Positions 16,873-25,840 are shown, numbered from the stretch's first letter. The stretch: 64,000 nucleotides of DNA from JBBATK01 sp039810585 (GCA_039810585.1 JBDHXF010000018.1:3626-67625); one strand, 5' to 3'. Made by a program: numbers and translations. The notes: generated by a model not told the origin, from the sequence alone.

Positions 16873-17397
16873 CTAAAATGAGTGACCAATTCCAAAACTT
16901 AATCCGGATGTATTGTAACCATAGCTGGCTAAGGCAAACCAGTCCTTCTGGAAGTAGTAATTCACTCCAAAAACAAATTGCAGGTACAATCCACTCACGT
17001 TCTGTGCTCCTCCTGCACCACCGGAATAGTGCCAGTACAGAAATGCTAGCCCTAAATTCACAAACGGATCCCACTGAGTATTCTCCATAAGTGGTCCAAG
17101 ATGGTACCCGCAGTGCGCAGCTATTGGCATGTAGGTGCCGTTTCCTAGGCCATTGCCTGAAATGTCTATACTCCCTCCAACGTCAAAACTTCCCGGACCC
17201 CACACATTGCCGGAGCGTAAAACATAGTCGTAGTCAACCCCAAAATCAAGAATATTAGATATAGAGCTCAAACCCAAACGAATATCGGCTTGGCTGTTAC
17301 CCTGTTGATACTGGTGGTAAATACCTAAGGCTTTCTGACTGAAACTCAAGCTCGTGCAGCACACGGCGACGAGCGTAAAGAGAAGAACTTTGTACAT
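16873..17397 (-). CDS. Hypothetical outer-membrane beta-barrel protein
   Basis: A 174-residue protein with a signal peptide (MYKVLLFTLVAVCCTSLSFSQ). The mature part has amphipathic strands with many Gly, Tyr and Asn residues (GSFDVGGSIDISGNG; LGLAFLYWHYSGGAGG) and ends in a terminal Phe (GLSFGIGHSF), the classical BAM-targeting signature of a small 8-strand barrel. Function unknown. ATG 17397 is used; a start at 17412 adds only five residues ahead of the signal peptide. Confidence 0.7.
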   Translation of the reverse strand: MYKVLLFTLVAVCCTSLSFSQKALGIYHQYQQGNSQADIRLGLSSISNILDFGVDYDYVLRSGNVWGPGSFDVGGSIDISGNGLGNGTYMPIAAHCGYHLGPLMENTQWDPFVNLGLAFLYWHYSGGAGGAQNVSGLYLQFVFGVNYYFQKDWFALASYGYNTSGLSFGIGHSF

Positions 17398-17602
17398 CAA
17401 GAGCTCCTGCATATCGTGGTTTAACGTATTGCTCCAAACTAAACAGCGCTGACGATATGCGACAAACCTTTTCTCAAAGTTTGCCTACTGTTTCTGTATG
17501 CAACTCTGCAGTCCACGTAGTCCCACACCGCCCATTCTAGCGTATCGGTGTAACTTGCATTCGAAACCTGAACGGTTCATCTTTGAGACTACCACAGTAC
17601 AC

Positions 17603-19060
17603 ATGAAATCACTCGCCTATCTCAGCTACAAAACAAAGATTCTCTGCACGATGGGACCCGCCATCGGAACCGAAGACAAAGTTGTCGAAGCACTGTTTGC
17701 CGGTGCATCCGCCTTTCGCCTGAACATGAGTCATAGTTCGCATAGCACGCATGCACAGTTCATCAAGATGATTCGTAGCGCAGAAAAGCGTTGCCATCTG
17801 CATGTGCCCATCGTTGCGGATTTACAGGGACCCAAACTTCGCGTCGGAGATTTGGGCGATGGCTTGATGTTAATGACCGGCCGCGATATCATTATTGCCG
17901 ATCCCACGGTGCTCAAGCGCAAGAAGATCAAGGCGCCGGAGGGATACATTCCGCTGGAGTATCCTTCGCTAGCGCGGGACGTGAAGCGGGGCGATACCTT
18001 GCTTTTCGACGACGGTCTTTTGTCCGCCCAAGTGATGGCTACCGATGGCATCATGGTAAAAGCAGTGGTGATCAACGGTGGTTTGCTGAAGTCGCGCAAG
18101 GGTCTCAACCTCCCTCACATCAAAGTGAGCGTGCCTTCCATCACGGCGAAGGACAAAGCGGATTTGGCATTTGCCGTCAAACATGGCGTGGATTATATCG
18201 CGGTCTCCTTCGTGCGATCTGCCCAAGACATCCGTCACGTGCGCAAAGTCATCCAATCTCTACAGAGTTCAATTCCCATCTTTGCCAAAATCGAAAAGCC
18301 GGAAGCCCTCGTGAATATTGAGGAAATCGTAAAGGTGAGCGACGGCATCATGGTTGCTCGTGGTGACCTTGGTGTCGAAATCCCAGCCTCACGCGTTCCC
18401 ATGGAACAGAAGCGCATTATTGCTCTGTGTAACAACTACGCCAAGCCGGTCATCACCGCCACCCAAATGTTGGAGTCGATGATTCAACACCCGCGCCCCA
18501 CTCGCGCCGAGGCCAGTGACGTGGCTAATGCTGTTCTCGACGGCACCGACGCCGTGATGCTTAGCGCAGAGACCTCGGTTGGTGCCTACCCAATCGAAGC
18601 CATTTCGTATATGAGAACGATCTGCACAGAAGCCGAGAAGCAAATGCTGTCGGACGGTAAGATCTTCATGCGTTCGATGGAAGTAAAGGTAGCCGGTGAA
18701 GAAAACACCAAGTCCATCGCCATGGCTGCTGCAACCATTGCCGAAGAACAAAACATCAGTTGTATCGCCTCGCTCAGTTATTCGGGTCAGACTGCGCACT
18801 TGATTTCCAATCGTCGTCCACGTGCTCCGATCTTGGCCGTTACCTCAGTGCATGAAACGGCTCGTAAGGTAGGTCTATACTGGGGTGTTCACGGCTTTGT
18901 CGTGGAGAAGGTCAGCACCACCGACGATACCATCGAACACATTAAAAAACTCCTCGTTGGTCGCGGTTACTACGAGAAAGGCGCGTCGGTGGTCTTTACC
19001 ATTGGCCGTCCCCTCGTAGCCCGCTCTCGCACCAACATGCTGAGTATCGAGACTCTTTAG
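17603..19060 (+). CDS. pyk: Pyruvate kinase
   Basis: A 485-residue glycolytic enzyme transferring phosphate from phosphoenolpyruvate to ADP. The N-terminal KTKILCTMGPAIG and FRLNMSHSSH, the active-site block IFAKIEKPEALVNIEEI (with the essential Lys), ARGDLGVEIP (metal-binding acidic residues), ITATQMLESM and the TDAVMLSAETSVG pattern are all canonical. Domain B (about 75-170) is present and the C-terminal regulatory domain is full length. ATG 17603 removes a 35-residue extension with no similarity to the family. It is monocistronic; a REP-like palindrome and a hairpin terminator separate it from convergent rho. Confidence 0.95.
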   Translation: MKSLAYLSYKTKILCTMGPAIGTEDKVVEALFAGASAFRLNMSHSSHSTHAQFIKMIRSAEKRCHLHVPIVADLQGPKLRVGDLGDGLMLMTGRDIIIADPTVLKRKKIKAPEGYIPLEYPSLARDVKRGDTLLFDDGLLSAQVMATDGIMVKAVVINGGLLKSRKGLNLPHIKVSVPSITAKDKADLAFAVKHGVDYIAVSFVRSAQDIRHVRKVIQSLQSSIPIFAKIEKPEALVNIEEIVKVSDGIMVARGDLGVEIPASRVPMEQKRIIALCNNYAKPVITATQMLESMIQHPRPTRAEASDVANAVLDGTDAVMLSAETSVGAYPIEAISYMRTICTEAEKQMLSDGKIFMRSMEVKVAGEENTKSIAMAAATIAEEQNISCIASLSYSGQTAHLISNRRPRAPILAVTSVHETARKVGLYWGVHGFVVEKVSTTDDTIEHIKKLLVGRGYYEKGASVVFTIGRPLVARSRTNMLSIETL

Positions 19061-19071
19061 CAGCTCGTCGT

Positions 19072-19117
19072 CAGGAGATTTCTTATTCGTGCGCGCGAAG
19101 CGCACACGAATTGAAAG
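19072..19117 (+). repeat. REP-like palindrome, copy 2 (GAA loop)
   Basis: ATTCGTGCGCGC (19085-19096), loop GAA (19097-19099), GCGCACACGAAT (19100-19111), with one C/A mismatch. It is preceded by TCAGGAGATTTCTT and followed by TGAAAGTC. It shares the 5' GGAG-T-rich flank, ATTCGTG/CACGAAT ends and TGAAA 3' flank with copy 1. Confidence 0.75.
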
Positions 19118-19149
19118 TCTCCAGAACGATTCATCAGCCCTCAAAACGC

Positions 19150-19184
19150 AAAGGCCTTCCGATCCCATTGATCAGAAGGCCTTT
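19150..19184. terminator. Bidirectional hairpin between pyk and rho
   Basis: AAAGGCCTTC (19150-19159) pairs with GAAGGCCTTT (19175-19184); the 15-base loop contains a further GATC pairing. The A- and T-bearing ends could serve either convergent gene. Confidence 0.6.
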
Positions 19185-19226
19185 GTTATGTCGCCGTCAC
19201 TCGCGTACCACGCAACACCCGAAAGA

Positions 19227-20534
19227 TTAAGAATTCATGGTCTGCAAGAATTCCTTGTTGGAGCGTGTCTTGCCCAATCGGTCGAGCAATGTTTCCATCG
19301 CCTCGACGCTGCTGAGTTCGCTCAGGAACTTGCGCAGAATCCAGATGCGATTCAGATCGTCGGGAGCAATGAGGAGGTCTTCTTTACGGGTACCGGACTT
19401 GTTCACATCGATCGCCGGGAACACTCGTCGTTCAGCCAAACGGCGGTCGAGCACCAATTCCATGTTACCGGTTCCCTTGAACTCTTCGAAAATCACTTCG
19501 TCCATACGGCTGCCGGTATCAATCAACGCGGTGGCTATGATAGTGAGCGAGCCGCCCTCTTCAATGTTCCGCGCGGCACCAAAGAAGCGCTTTGGCTTGT
19601 GCAAGGCATTGGCGTCTACACCACCCGATAAGATTTTACCGGAGTGTGGAATGACGGTATTATGAGCGCGGGCAAGACGAGTGATAGAGTCTAGCAACAC
19701 GATCACATCCTGTTTTGCTTCGATGAGACGCTTTGCTTTTTCAAGCACCATTTCGGCTACTTGGACGTGACGTTCGGGTTGTTCGTCGAAGGTGGAGGCA
19801 ATCACTTCGGCTTTCACGGAGCGTTGCATATCGGTCACTTCTTCCGGACGTTCGTCGATGAGCAACACAATCAGCTTAGCTTCGGGATGATTTCGAGTGA
19901 TGCTGTTAGCAATTTTTTGAAGGAGGATAGTCTTACCGGATTTCGGCGGTGACACAATCAAACCACGCTGACCTTTTCCGATGGGACACAGCATATCGAT
20001 GATACGCATCGGGTATTCGCTAGGAATAGTCTCCAACTTGAGTTGTCGCTCCGGATAGGTCGGCGTCAAGTTGTCGAAAATGGTGCGGTCCCGCATCAGA
20101 TCCGGTTCAACGTAATTGACAGTCTCTACTTTCAAAAGAGCGAAGAAACGCTCCCCTTCTTTGGGCGGACGAACGTGTCCGCGAACGGTATCGCCGGTAC
20201 GTAAACCAAACTTCTTGATTTGCGAAGGGCTAACGTAGATATCGTCCGGCGAGGGTAAGTAATTGTAATCAGCAGAACGAAGGAAACCATAACCATCGGG
20301 AAGCACTTCCAATACGCCGGTGCTGACGGTGACGCCTTCATTGTGTTGCTCGCGCATCTGCAGTGCAGATTGTGCTTCGATAATGCGGAAAATGAGCTCC
20401 TGCTTTCGCAGATCGGAGAAGTCCGGAATACTCAAAGCTTTCGCGATCTTGGTGAGCTCGGCGATCTTCTTGGTTTTGAGTTCGTTAATGTCGATGACGG
20501 CAGGAACATTCTGATCCGGTTCGGTCTTTGCCAT
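19227..20534 (-). CDS. rho: Transcription termination factor Rho
   Basis: A 435-residue hexameric RNA-dependent ATPase. Domains in order: Rho_N helix bundle (about 14-55, LKTKKIAELTKIAKAL), cold-shock-like RNA-binding domain (about 68-140, VLEVLPDGYGFLR), then the RecA-type motor with Walker A VSPPKSGKTIL, Walker B region LIVLLIDERPEEV, the Q/R-loop area DSITRLARAHN, and the conserved FFGAARNIEEGGSLTIIATAL. Length is typical of Rho without the long insertions seen in some Bacteroidota. Monocistronic and convergent with pyk; the upstream region is more than 500 bases long and could hold its autoregulated leader. Confidence 0.95.
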   Translation of the reverse strand: MAKTEPDQNVPAVIDINELKTKKIAELTKIAKALSIPDFSDLRKQELIFRIIEAQSALQMREQHNEGVTVSTGVLEVLPDGYGFLRSADYNYLPSPDDIYVSPSQIKKFGLRTGDTVRGHVRPPKEGERFFALLKVETVNYVEPDLMRDRTIFDNLTPTYPERQLKLETIPSEYPMRIIDMLCPIGKGQRGLIVSPPKSGKTILLQKIANSITRNHPEAKLIVLLIDERPEEVTDMQRSVKAEVIASTFDEQPERHVQVAEMVLEKAKRLIEAKQDVIVLLDSITRLARAHNTVIPHSGKILSGGVDANALHKPKRFFGAARNIEEGGSLTIIATALIDTGSRMDEVIFEEFKGTGNMELVLDRRLAERRVFPAIDVNKSGTRKEDLLIAPDDLNRIWILRKFLSELSSVEAMETLLDRLGKTRSNKEFLQTMNS

Positions 20535-21117
20535 TGCGGTAAATAAGTTGAGGGTGATGAGAGAAGTGTATTAGTCGTTCAGGACGAGTGAAAGTATATG
20601 ACTCAGTTGAGACGATTGAATGTGTATGCGAAGAGTAAAGGCTTATCAGGTCTTGTATGGTCTACGATGGAATGATCTGCACTTGTTTAACCAGCACGTC
20701 TGAGGCCGTGTTCCCTACACAGCAGCGGAATTGAACGAAGTATGTCCAGGCTCGACCTTCAGGGTACGGGATATATCAGTATGTGTGTCGGTGGTAGGCT
20801 TGTGCCGAATTCGATCAATCGTGCATCCACAAAAAGCACCGGGTTCTGCTGCATTGAACTGCGCACGCGCTTTCAAGCGGATGCGTCAGATAGGTAGTGA
20901 ATTGTGGTATTGCAAAGTACGAGAAGTACGCAAACCATCAAAATATATTTCTGCACGCGCTTTTGAGCGGCGTTGACCGCATTCGAACACTGTCCGCTGA
21001 TTCTGCAAGGAAGTGAGATTCCTTCGTGGTCAGCAGCCTTGGCGACATGAGGGTCGACAATTTGGCACGCTGCTTGCCATCTACCGGCAACAACACCTAC
21101 TACACTTCGGAGTTCTT
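20535..21117. other. 583-base intergenic region upstream of rho and of the DegT gene
   Basis: No convincing gene is seen. The only structure is an 18-base direct repeat: GCACGCGCTTTCAAGCGG (20863-20880) and GCACGCGCTTTTGAGCGG (20953-20970), 90 bases apart and differing at two positions. Each half contains a small GCTT/AAGC-type dyad. These may be regulator sites or eroded repeats. The rho leader is expected at the left end. Confidence 0.4.
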
Positions 21118-22254
21118 ATGAGCGTTCCCTTTCTGGACTTAAAAGCAAACTATGCTCCCTTACGGGATGAAATATTAGCGCAGATCACGGAGGTACTGGA
21201 CAACACCGCCTACGTGCTCGGACCGAAGGTTCAAGCTTTCGAAAAGGCTTTTGCCGCCAAACACGACGTTGCCTTCTGCAGTGCCGTCAGCTCCGGGACC
21301 GATGCCAATCACTTGGCACTGTGGGCCTTGGGAGTGACGCATGGTGATGAAGTCATTATCCCCGCCAATACCTTTATCGCTACCGCTTGGGGCGCAACAC
21401 TCTGTGGTGCCACACCGGTATTTGTGGACTGCGATCCTACAACATACACGATCGACTCAACGAAGGTAGAAGCGGCTATTACGCCGCGCACCAAGGCTAT
21501 TGTGGCCGTGCATTTGTATGGACAAGCAGCCGACATGGAAGCACTACGTCGCATTGCCGACAAACACAAACTTTTCCTCGTAGAAGATGCCGCACAATCG
21601 CACAATGCATTGTATAACGGTAAACCCATCGGCGGTTTAGGCGATATCTGCTCTTTCAGTTTCTATCCCGGTAAGAATCTGGGCGCCTATGGCGAAGGCG
21701 GAGCTGTCACCACCAACAATCCCGAGCTCGCTCGCAAGGTCCGTATGATGCGCGATCACGGTTCAGAAAAGCAGTATTACCACGAAATGTATGGTCACAA
21801 CTACCGCATGGAAGCCATGCAAGGAGCCGTTCTTGGTGTGAAGCTCAAGCATTTGGACGAGTACACCACAGAGCGACGTCGTGTTGCGGCTCGCTACAAC
21901 GAACTCTTGAAGGGTATTGACGGTATTACCTTACCGTTTGAACGCTCGAACGGACGTCACGTCTACCATCTCTTCGTTATCCAAACTTCGCAGCGTTCAG
22001 AACTGCAACAGTTTTTGCAGGAGCACGAAATAGGAACGGGGCTACATTACCCGGTGCCCTTGCACATGCAAGAGTGTTTTGCGCATTTGGGATACACACA
22101 AGGACAATTCCCGGTCTCCGAAAAACTTGGCAACGAATGTTTGTCGCTCCCGATGTTCCCGGAAATGACCGACGACCAAATTGTGTACGTCTGCGATCAC
22201 ATCAAACAATTTGTGGCGAGCCATCAACAAAAGCATGTAGTCACGACAGCGTAA
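21118..22254 (+). CDS. DegT/DnrJ/EryC1/StrS family sugar aminotransferase
   Basis: A 378-residue PLP-dependent aminotransferase acting on nucleotide-linked keto-sugars. Visible are the N-terminal VPFLDLKANYAPLRDEI, FCSAVSSGTDANHLAL, VEDAAQSHNALYNGKPIG (the Asp that binds the PLP nitrogen), and the lysine motif FSFYPGKNLGAYGEGGAV, with the PLP-linking Lys in YPGKNLG. This motif and MRDHGSEKQYYHEMYGHNYRM are most like transaminases making 3-amino-3,6-dideoxy sugars (FdtB/QdtB type). No other sugar gene is adjacent. ATG 21118 directly precedes the conserved start, so the longer upstream frame is dropped. A strong terminator follows. Confidence 0.88.
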   Translation: MSVPFLDLKANYAPLRDEILAQITEVLDNTAYVLGPKVQAFEKAFAAKHDVAFCSAVSSGTDANHLALWALGVTHGDEVIIPANTFIATAWGATLCGATPVFVDCDPTTYTIDSTKVEAAITPRTKAIVAVHLYGQAADMEALRRIADKHKLFLVEDAAQSHNALYNGKPIGGLGDICSFSFYPGKNLGAYGEGGAVTTNNPELARKVRMMRDHGSEKQYYHEMYGHNYRMEAMQGAVLGVKLKHLDEYTTERRRVAARYNELLKGIDGITLPFERSNGRHVYHLFVIQTSQRSELQQFLQEHEIGTGLHYPVPLHMQECFAHLGYTQGQFPVSEKLGNECLSLPMFPEMTDDQIVYVCDHIKQFVASHQQKHVVTTA

Positions 22255-22310
22255 CGATTGAGTACTCCAGGCCATGGCACTGACAGGTCACGGAGATACA
22301 ACACATGCAC

Positions 22311-22352
22311 ACAGGATGATTCCCACCGGATTCATCCTGTTGTTTTTTTTTC
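22311..22352 (+). terminator. Rho-independent terminator after the DegT gene
   Basis: ACAGGATGA (22311-22319) pairs with TCATCCTGT (22332-22340), followed by a T-rich tract to 22352. It lies between the convergent DegT and rsmH genes. Confidence 0.85.
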
Positions 22353-22364
22353 CAAGGCGATTGC

Positions 22365-23333
22365 TTAGGGAAGCTTTTCAAGCACGCGCATCTTGGCGCT
22401 GCGTGCGCGGGGATTTTCGGAGATTTCTTCCGGAGTAGGCAGGAGCGGTTTGGGACTCAGGTTTTTTGCCCGAGCCGGGATATCCACATCCCCCGGAAAA
22501 CTGGAGCGATGGAAACTACTGAATTCCTTAAACACGTTTTTGACGATGCGATCTTCGAGCGAGTGGTAGGAAATGACGACAATGCGCCCACCGGGCGCAA
22601 GCATCGATTCGACGCAGCGAAGGGTTTGTTCGAGTACTTCCAGTTCACGGTTCACAGCAATGCGAAGGGCTTGAAAGACCTTGGCCAGACTGGATAAAAA
22701 AACAGGTGGAGGAACAGTTTCCTCCACCAGCTTTCGTAACTCAACCGTGGTAGTGATTGGTGCGAGTCGTCGACGTTGGACGATTGCCTTCGTTATTTTC
22801 CGCGCAAACTTTTCTTCACCGAACTCTTGCAGAATCTGTTCTATTTCCTCCGCTTCCGCATCGTTAACGATGTCGGCTGCTGTCCGTCCGCTCCCCCCGA
22901 AGCGCATGTCCAGCGCGGTGTCGTACCGATGGCTAATCCCTTGAGCGGGATGATCCAATTGGTATGACGAAACTCCAAGATCCAACAAGAGTCCGCTGAT
23001 TCCTTTGGTGCTGCGAGCCACCACTTCCTCATTGCTACATACCTCTGCATAGTTCCCGTGAACCAACCGAATGCGCGACTTGTCGCCGCGTGCAAGCTCA
23101 TCTGCAAATGCCCCCCGACAAAAGCTAATGGCTTGCGGATCTGCATCGAAACACACCAGGCGGCCGCTTTGTGAAATACTCCTCAGTATATATGCTGCAT
23201 GCCCGCCGCCACCTAAGGTGCCGTCGATATAGAAACCATCTTTCTCCGTCACCAACCACTGAAGCACCTCTCGGAGCATCACGGGTCGGTGATAGACAAA
23301 TTCTTGTGCGTTGTCAAAGACGGAAGGTTCCAC
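22365..23333 (-). CDS. rsmH: 16S rRNA (cytosine1402-N4)-methyltransferase
   Basis: A 322-residue SAM-dependent RNA methyltransferase (formerly MraW) that modifies C1402 in the ribosomal P site. The N-terminal YHRPVMLREVLQWL, motif I YIDGTLGGGGHAAYIL, LLLDLGVSSYQLDHPAQG, DMRFGG and the C-terminal VVISYHSLEDRIVKNVFKEF are family-defining. The start is GTG 23333: the conserved YHRPVMLRE lies before the first internal ATG (23279), so that ATG cannot be the start. It is 20 bases downstream of mraZ. In most bacteria ftsL and ftsI follow, but here the operon ends at a terminator shared with the convergent DegT gene. Confidence 0.93.
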   Translation of the reverse strand: MEPSVFDNAQEFVYHRPVMLREVLQWLVTEKDGFYIDGTLGGGGHAAYILRSISQSGRLVCFDADPQAISFCRGAFADELARGDKSRIRLVHGNYAEVCSNEEVVARSTKGISGLLLDLGVSSYQLDHPAQGISHRYDTALDMRFGGSGRTAADIVNDAEAEEIEQILQEFGEEKFARKITKAIVQRRRLAPITTTVELRKLVEETVPPPVFLSSLAKVFQALRIAVNRELEVLEQTLRCVESMLAPGGRIVVISYHSLEDRIVKNVFKEFSSFHRSSFPGDVDIPARAKNLSPKPLLPTPEEISENPRARSAKMRVLEKLP

Positions 23334-23353
23334 GTCAAGTGCCCAAGGGTGCG

Positions 23354-23794
23354 TTAGGTCATCACCGCTGCGGCGACCTGCTCGTAGGTCTCCGTAAAAC
23401 TGTCCTGGTACTTTTCAAATTCATCGGGATTCCACAACTCAATGCGATCCATCACCCCCACGATCGTGACGCGATTACTAATCCCCGCAAAATCAAGGTG
23501 TTTCTTCGGTATGCTGATACGCTGCTGTGCATCCATCACTACCTCTTCACACCACGACAATATCGTGCGCAGAAAATATCGGTCCTTCTCGTCGCTGTGA
23601 TTGAGCGTGGCAAGCTTTTCTTCATACTTGCGCCAATCCTCTAAAGGAAAAGCCTCAATACACTTGTTGGTTCCACGGGTGAGAATGAAGGTCTCGTTGG
23701 ATTCCGGTGTAATCATACGACGCATCTTCAAAGGAATGTTCACTCTCCCCTTTGCGTCGATTGAATACGATTCCTGTCCCTTAAAACCCGGCAT
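23354..23794 (-). CDS. mraZ: Transcriptional regulator MraZ
   Basis: A 146-residue protein with two AbrB-like MraZ half-domains: SYSIDAKGRVNIPLKMRRMI (residues about 9-28) and VMDAQQRISIPKKHLDFAG (about 87-105). The DAKGRV and DAQQRI motifs are the DNA-contacting DxKGRxxxP signatures. MraZ forms a ring and controls the division and cell-wall cluster by binding tandem GTGG repeats in front of its own gene. Such repeats are visible on the minus strand at 23850-23868. ATG 23794 directly precedes the conserved domain, so the longer frame from 23887, which would run through the promoter, is rejected. Confidence 0.92.
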   Translation of the reverse strand: MPGFKGQESYSIDAKGRVNIPLKMRRMITPESNETFILTRGTNKCIEAFPLEDWRKYEEKLATLNHSDEKDRYFLRTILSWCEEVVMDAQQRISIPKKHLDFAGISNRVTIVGVMDRIELWNPDEFEKYQDSFTETYEQVAAAVMT

Positions 23795-23820
23795 TATTTT
23801 GTCGTAGAATTCTAACGCGA

Positions 23821-23828
23821 CAAAAATA
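23821..23828 (-). promoter_or_regulatory. -7 box for mraZ (TATTTTTG on the minus strand)
   Basis: CAAAAATA on the plus strand reads TATTTTTG on the minus strand, 26 bases before the mraZ ATG. The two GTGG repeats begin about 22 bases upstream of it, covering the -33 region. Confidence 0.55.
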
Positions 23829-23849
23829 CAACAGCTCCAACAAAATCTC

Positions 23850-23868
23850 CCACTTTTTACCACTTTTT
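23850..23868 (-). promoter_or_regulatory. MraZ operator: two GTGG repeats at 10-bp spacing
   Basis: On the minus strand AAAAAGTGG occurs twice (plus-strand CCACTTTTT at 23850-23858 and 23860-23868), exactly one helical turn apart. MraZ proteins of other bacteria bind direct repeats of GTGG-type boxes spaced about 10 bp, so this is the expected autoregulatory site, 56-75 bases ahead of the gene. Confidence 0.7.
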
Positions 23869-24270
23869 GACAAAAAATCTCTCGCACGAGAAAAACCTGC
23901 CAAATTTTTCATTTTTCGGCTACTATTTTGGATGACGTTCCGTGAAACTCGAGCGACTTTAACAGTGTGAGACATCCTTCCTTACAGCCGTGTGGTAAAA
24001 GCGGTGAAATCCACGGATAAACGCACATTGTTGGGGTAATGCGATGAGGATGATTGTGACGCCGGTCTTTGGGGCTTTACTGGTGGGTAAAAAGGGGTAG
24101 AAAGGAGAAGTCGTGTTGTGCTTTGAGTTTCGGCGGAGAATAGCCTCACGATATTTCAACTCGACACTTTGTCGGGCATTGCTTAACACCGTCATAGTGT
24201 TCGCGCCATAGCGCTTCGTACACTGCGTGAAGCAGAATTATTCTGTCTGCAGATTTCCGCCGTTCTGAGC
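23869..24270. other. Intergenic region between mraZ promoter and nitroreductase gene
   Basis: About 400 bases with no supported gene. A 78-codon minus-strand frame (23959-24195) has no recognisable domain and an irregular composition. There is an A/T-rich stretch next to the MraZ boxes and otherwise no clear structure. Confidence 0.4.
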
Positions 24271-24876
24271 TTAATGCACGTTTAGATCATCCTGAAGATG
24301 CTGCGCAAACTCCGTCGTAGACTTGCGTTGACGCGTTTGCAATTCTCGTTGCACAAAGGCTTCGTCCTTCCCGGCCAGCGAACCGAGGTAGCCCAAGGCA
24401 ATCACGAGACATGGCTCTTTAGCCTGTGGAATATGCAGAGTGGCATTCAACAGCTCACGTTGATAGCCGCCCATAATGCGACCATAGATATCCATTTGCT
24501 GCGCCTGCAACATCATCGTAGCCGTTGCCATTCCCAAGTCATGCTCCGCATATCTGTTCGGTGTTCCCTTGGGGGTATGGGTGTTGACGAACGACACCAC
24601 CAGTACAGCGGCGTGCGCCGCCCACACTTGATTGGAGGGATTGAGACACTGTACAATAGCATCAAAGGCTTGCGATCCTCGATCCGCCCACGCGAAGTGC
24701 CATGGTTGCAGATTGGAAGATGATGCAGACCACGAAGCTGCCTCAAAGAGGGTCTCCATCGTCTGCTCGTCTATCGGCCGATCGGAAAAGGAACGTGGAC
24801 TAAATCTCTCGGTTATAAAAGACGCTACATGATTTTTGGTCTGGGCCTTCTTCCGCGATCGTATGAGTTCGGTCAT
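24271..24876 (-). CDS. Nitroreductase family oxidoreductase
   Basis: A 201-residue FMN-dependent reductase. The FMN-binding start ERFSPRSFSDRPID (Arg pair at about residues 24-27), the core FEAASWSASSSNLQPWHFAW and the C-terminal LVIALGYLG segment match the nitroreductase fold. The family reduces nitro compounds, quinones or flavins with NAD(P)H as a homodimer; the natural substrate is not known. Its segment HDLGMATATMMLQAQQMDIYG is the typical dimer-interface helix. A pirin-family gene lies about 120 bases upstream on the same strand, and both may belong to one redox-stress unit (inference). Confidence 0.85.
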   Translation of the reverse strand: MTELIRSRKKAQTKNHVASFITERFSPRSFSDRPIDEQTMETLFEAASWSASSSNLQPWHFAWADRGSQAFDAIVQCLNPSNQVWAAHAAVLVVSFVNTHTPKGTPNRYAEHDLGMATATMMLQAQQMDIYGRIMGGYQRELLNATLHIPQAKEPCLVIALGYLGSLAGKDEAFVQRELQTRQRKSTTEFAQHLQDDLNVH

Positions 24877-24998
24877 AATCTGAGTTGGTGTAATAATCGA
24901 GTTCAGTGAAGGAGCACCCGCAGGTAGAGTCGCTCAGAAATGCTCCCGAATGCTCATGGCCACATCGAGCATAGCAGCTTTTCCTTGGAATCACGTGA

Positions 24999-25721
24999 CT
25001 AGGGCTTCATGGGTACATCAAATACTAAAATGTCCGCATCCGATTTGGCTTGGAGTTGGAGTGCCGATACAGGTACATAGCCCGCTCCGTCGCGACGATG
25101 CAAGTCAACATCTCCAATGCGTATCTCGCCTTCGATGACAAAGAGGTACACGCCGTTACCGGTGTGACGCGTTGCGTAGTCTATACTGGCACCGGCATCT
25201 AATCGTGTTCTCTGGATCCAAGCCTGTTGATGTATCCAGAGCGAGTCGTCTACTCCGTCGGGAGACACAAGAACTTGCCACGCATTATGCTGCTGAGCCA
25301 CATCAAAAGTCTTTTGGTCGTAACGCGGGCTGACGTTCTTCTCGCGCGGGTACAGCCATATCTGCGCCAAGTTCACGTCAACATCCGGATCGTGATTGTA
25401 CTCCGAATGCATGATGCCCGTTCCGGCACTCATCACCTGCACGTCACCCGGACGAATCACATGGGTGTTCGACATTGAGTCTGCGTGCTCAAGCGAACCA
25501 CGAAACGGCACCGTGATGATCTCCATATTCTCATGCGGATGCAAACCAAAGCCACCACCGCCGCGAACAATATCATCGTTCAACACCCTCATTACTCCAA
25601 AGTGCATGGAGTCCGGATTGTAATATCCCGCAAAGCTGAAGGTATGCCAGGTTTGCAACCAACCATGGTCCGCATAGCCACGGTCGTTGGAGCGATGAAT
25701 AACGATAGCAGAGTTTTGCAT
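24999..25721 (-). CDS. Pirin family bicupin (YhhW type)
   Basis: A 240-residue two-cupin protein. The metal ligands of the N-terminal cupin are visible as His61 and His63 (GLHPHENMEI) and His105 and Glu107 (GIMHSEYN), the same set as in E. coli YhhW (57, 59, 101, 103). The family start SNDRGYADHGWLQTWHTFSF is intact. YhhW shows quercetin 2,3-dioxygenase activity in vitro; the physiological role is unsettled. The length and absence of a long C-terminal extension point to the YhhW branch rather than eukaryote-like pirins. It precedes the nitroreductase gene on the same strand. Confidence 0.88.
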   Translation of the reverse strand: MQNSAIVIHRSNDRGYADHGWLQTWHTFSFAGYYNPDSMHFGVMRVLNDDIVRGGGGFGLHPHENMEIITVPFRGSLEHADSMSNTHVIRPGDVQVMSAGTGIMHSEYNHDPDVDVNLAQIWLYPREKNVSPRYDQKTFDVAQQHNAWQVLVSPDGVDDSLWIHQQAWIQRTRLDAGASIDYATRHTGNGVYLFVIEGEIRIGDVDLHRRDGAGYVPVSALQLQAKSDADILVFDVPMKP

Positions 25722-25840
25722 AGAAAGATCCGCGAAAGTGAGTGTCCGTCAGAGCTGTAGAGACGATCGTGTGCCGTGTTTATGATAGGACGCCGGCTGA
25801 GGCGACACCCATGTACACCCTCCCCCCGATTTCACTACTG

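Noticed and set aside
23959..24195. 78-codon minus-strand frame between mraZ and the nitroreductase gene
   Set aside because: No domain, unusual composition, no ribosome-binding site and no context supporting a gene.
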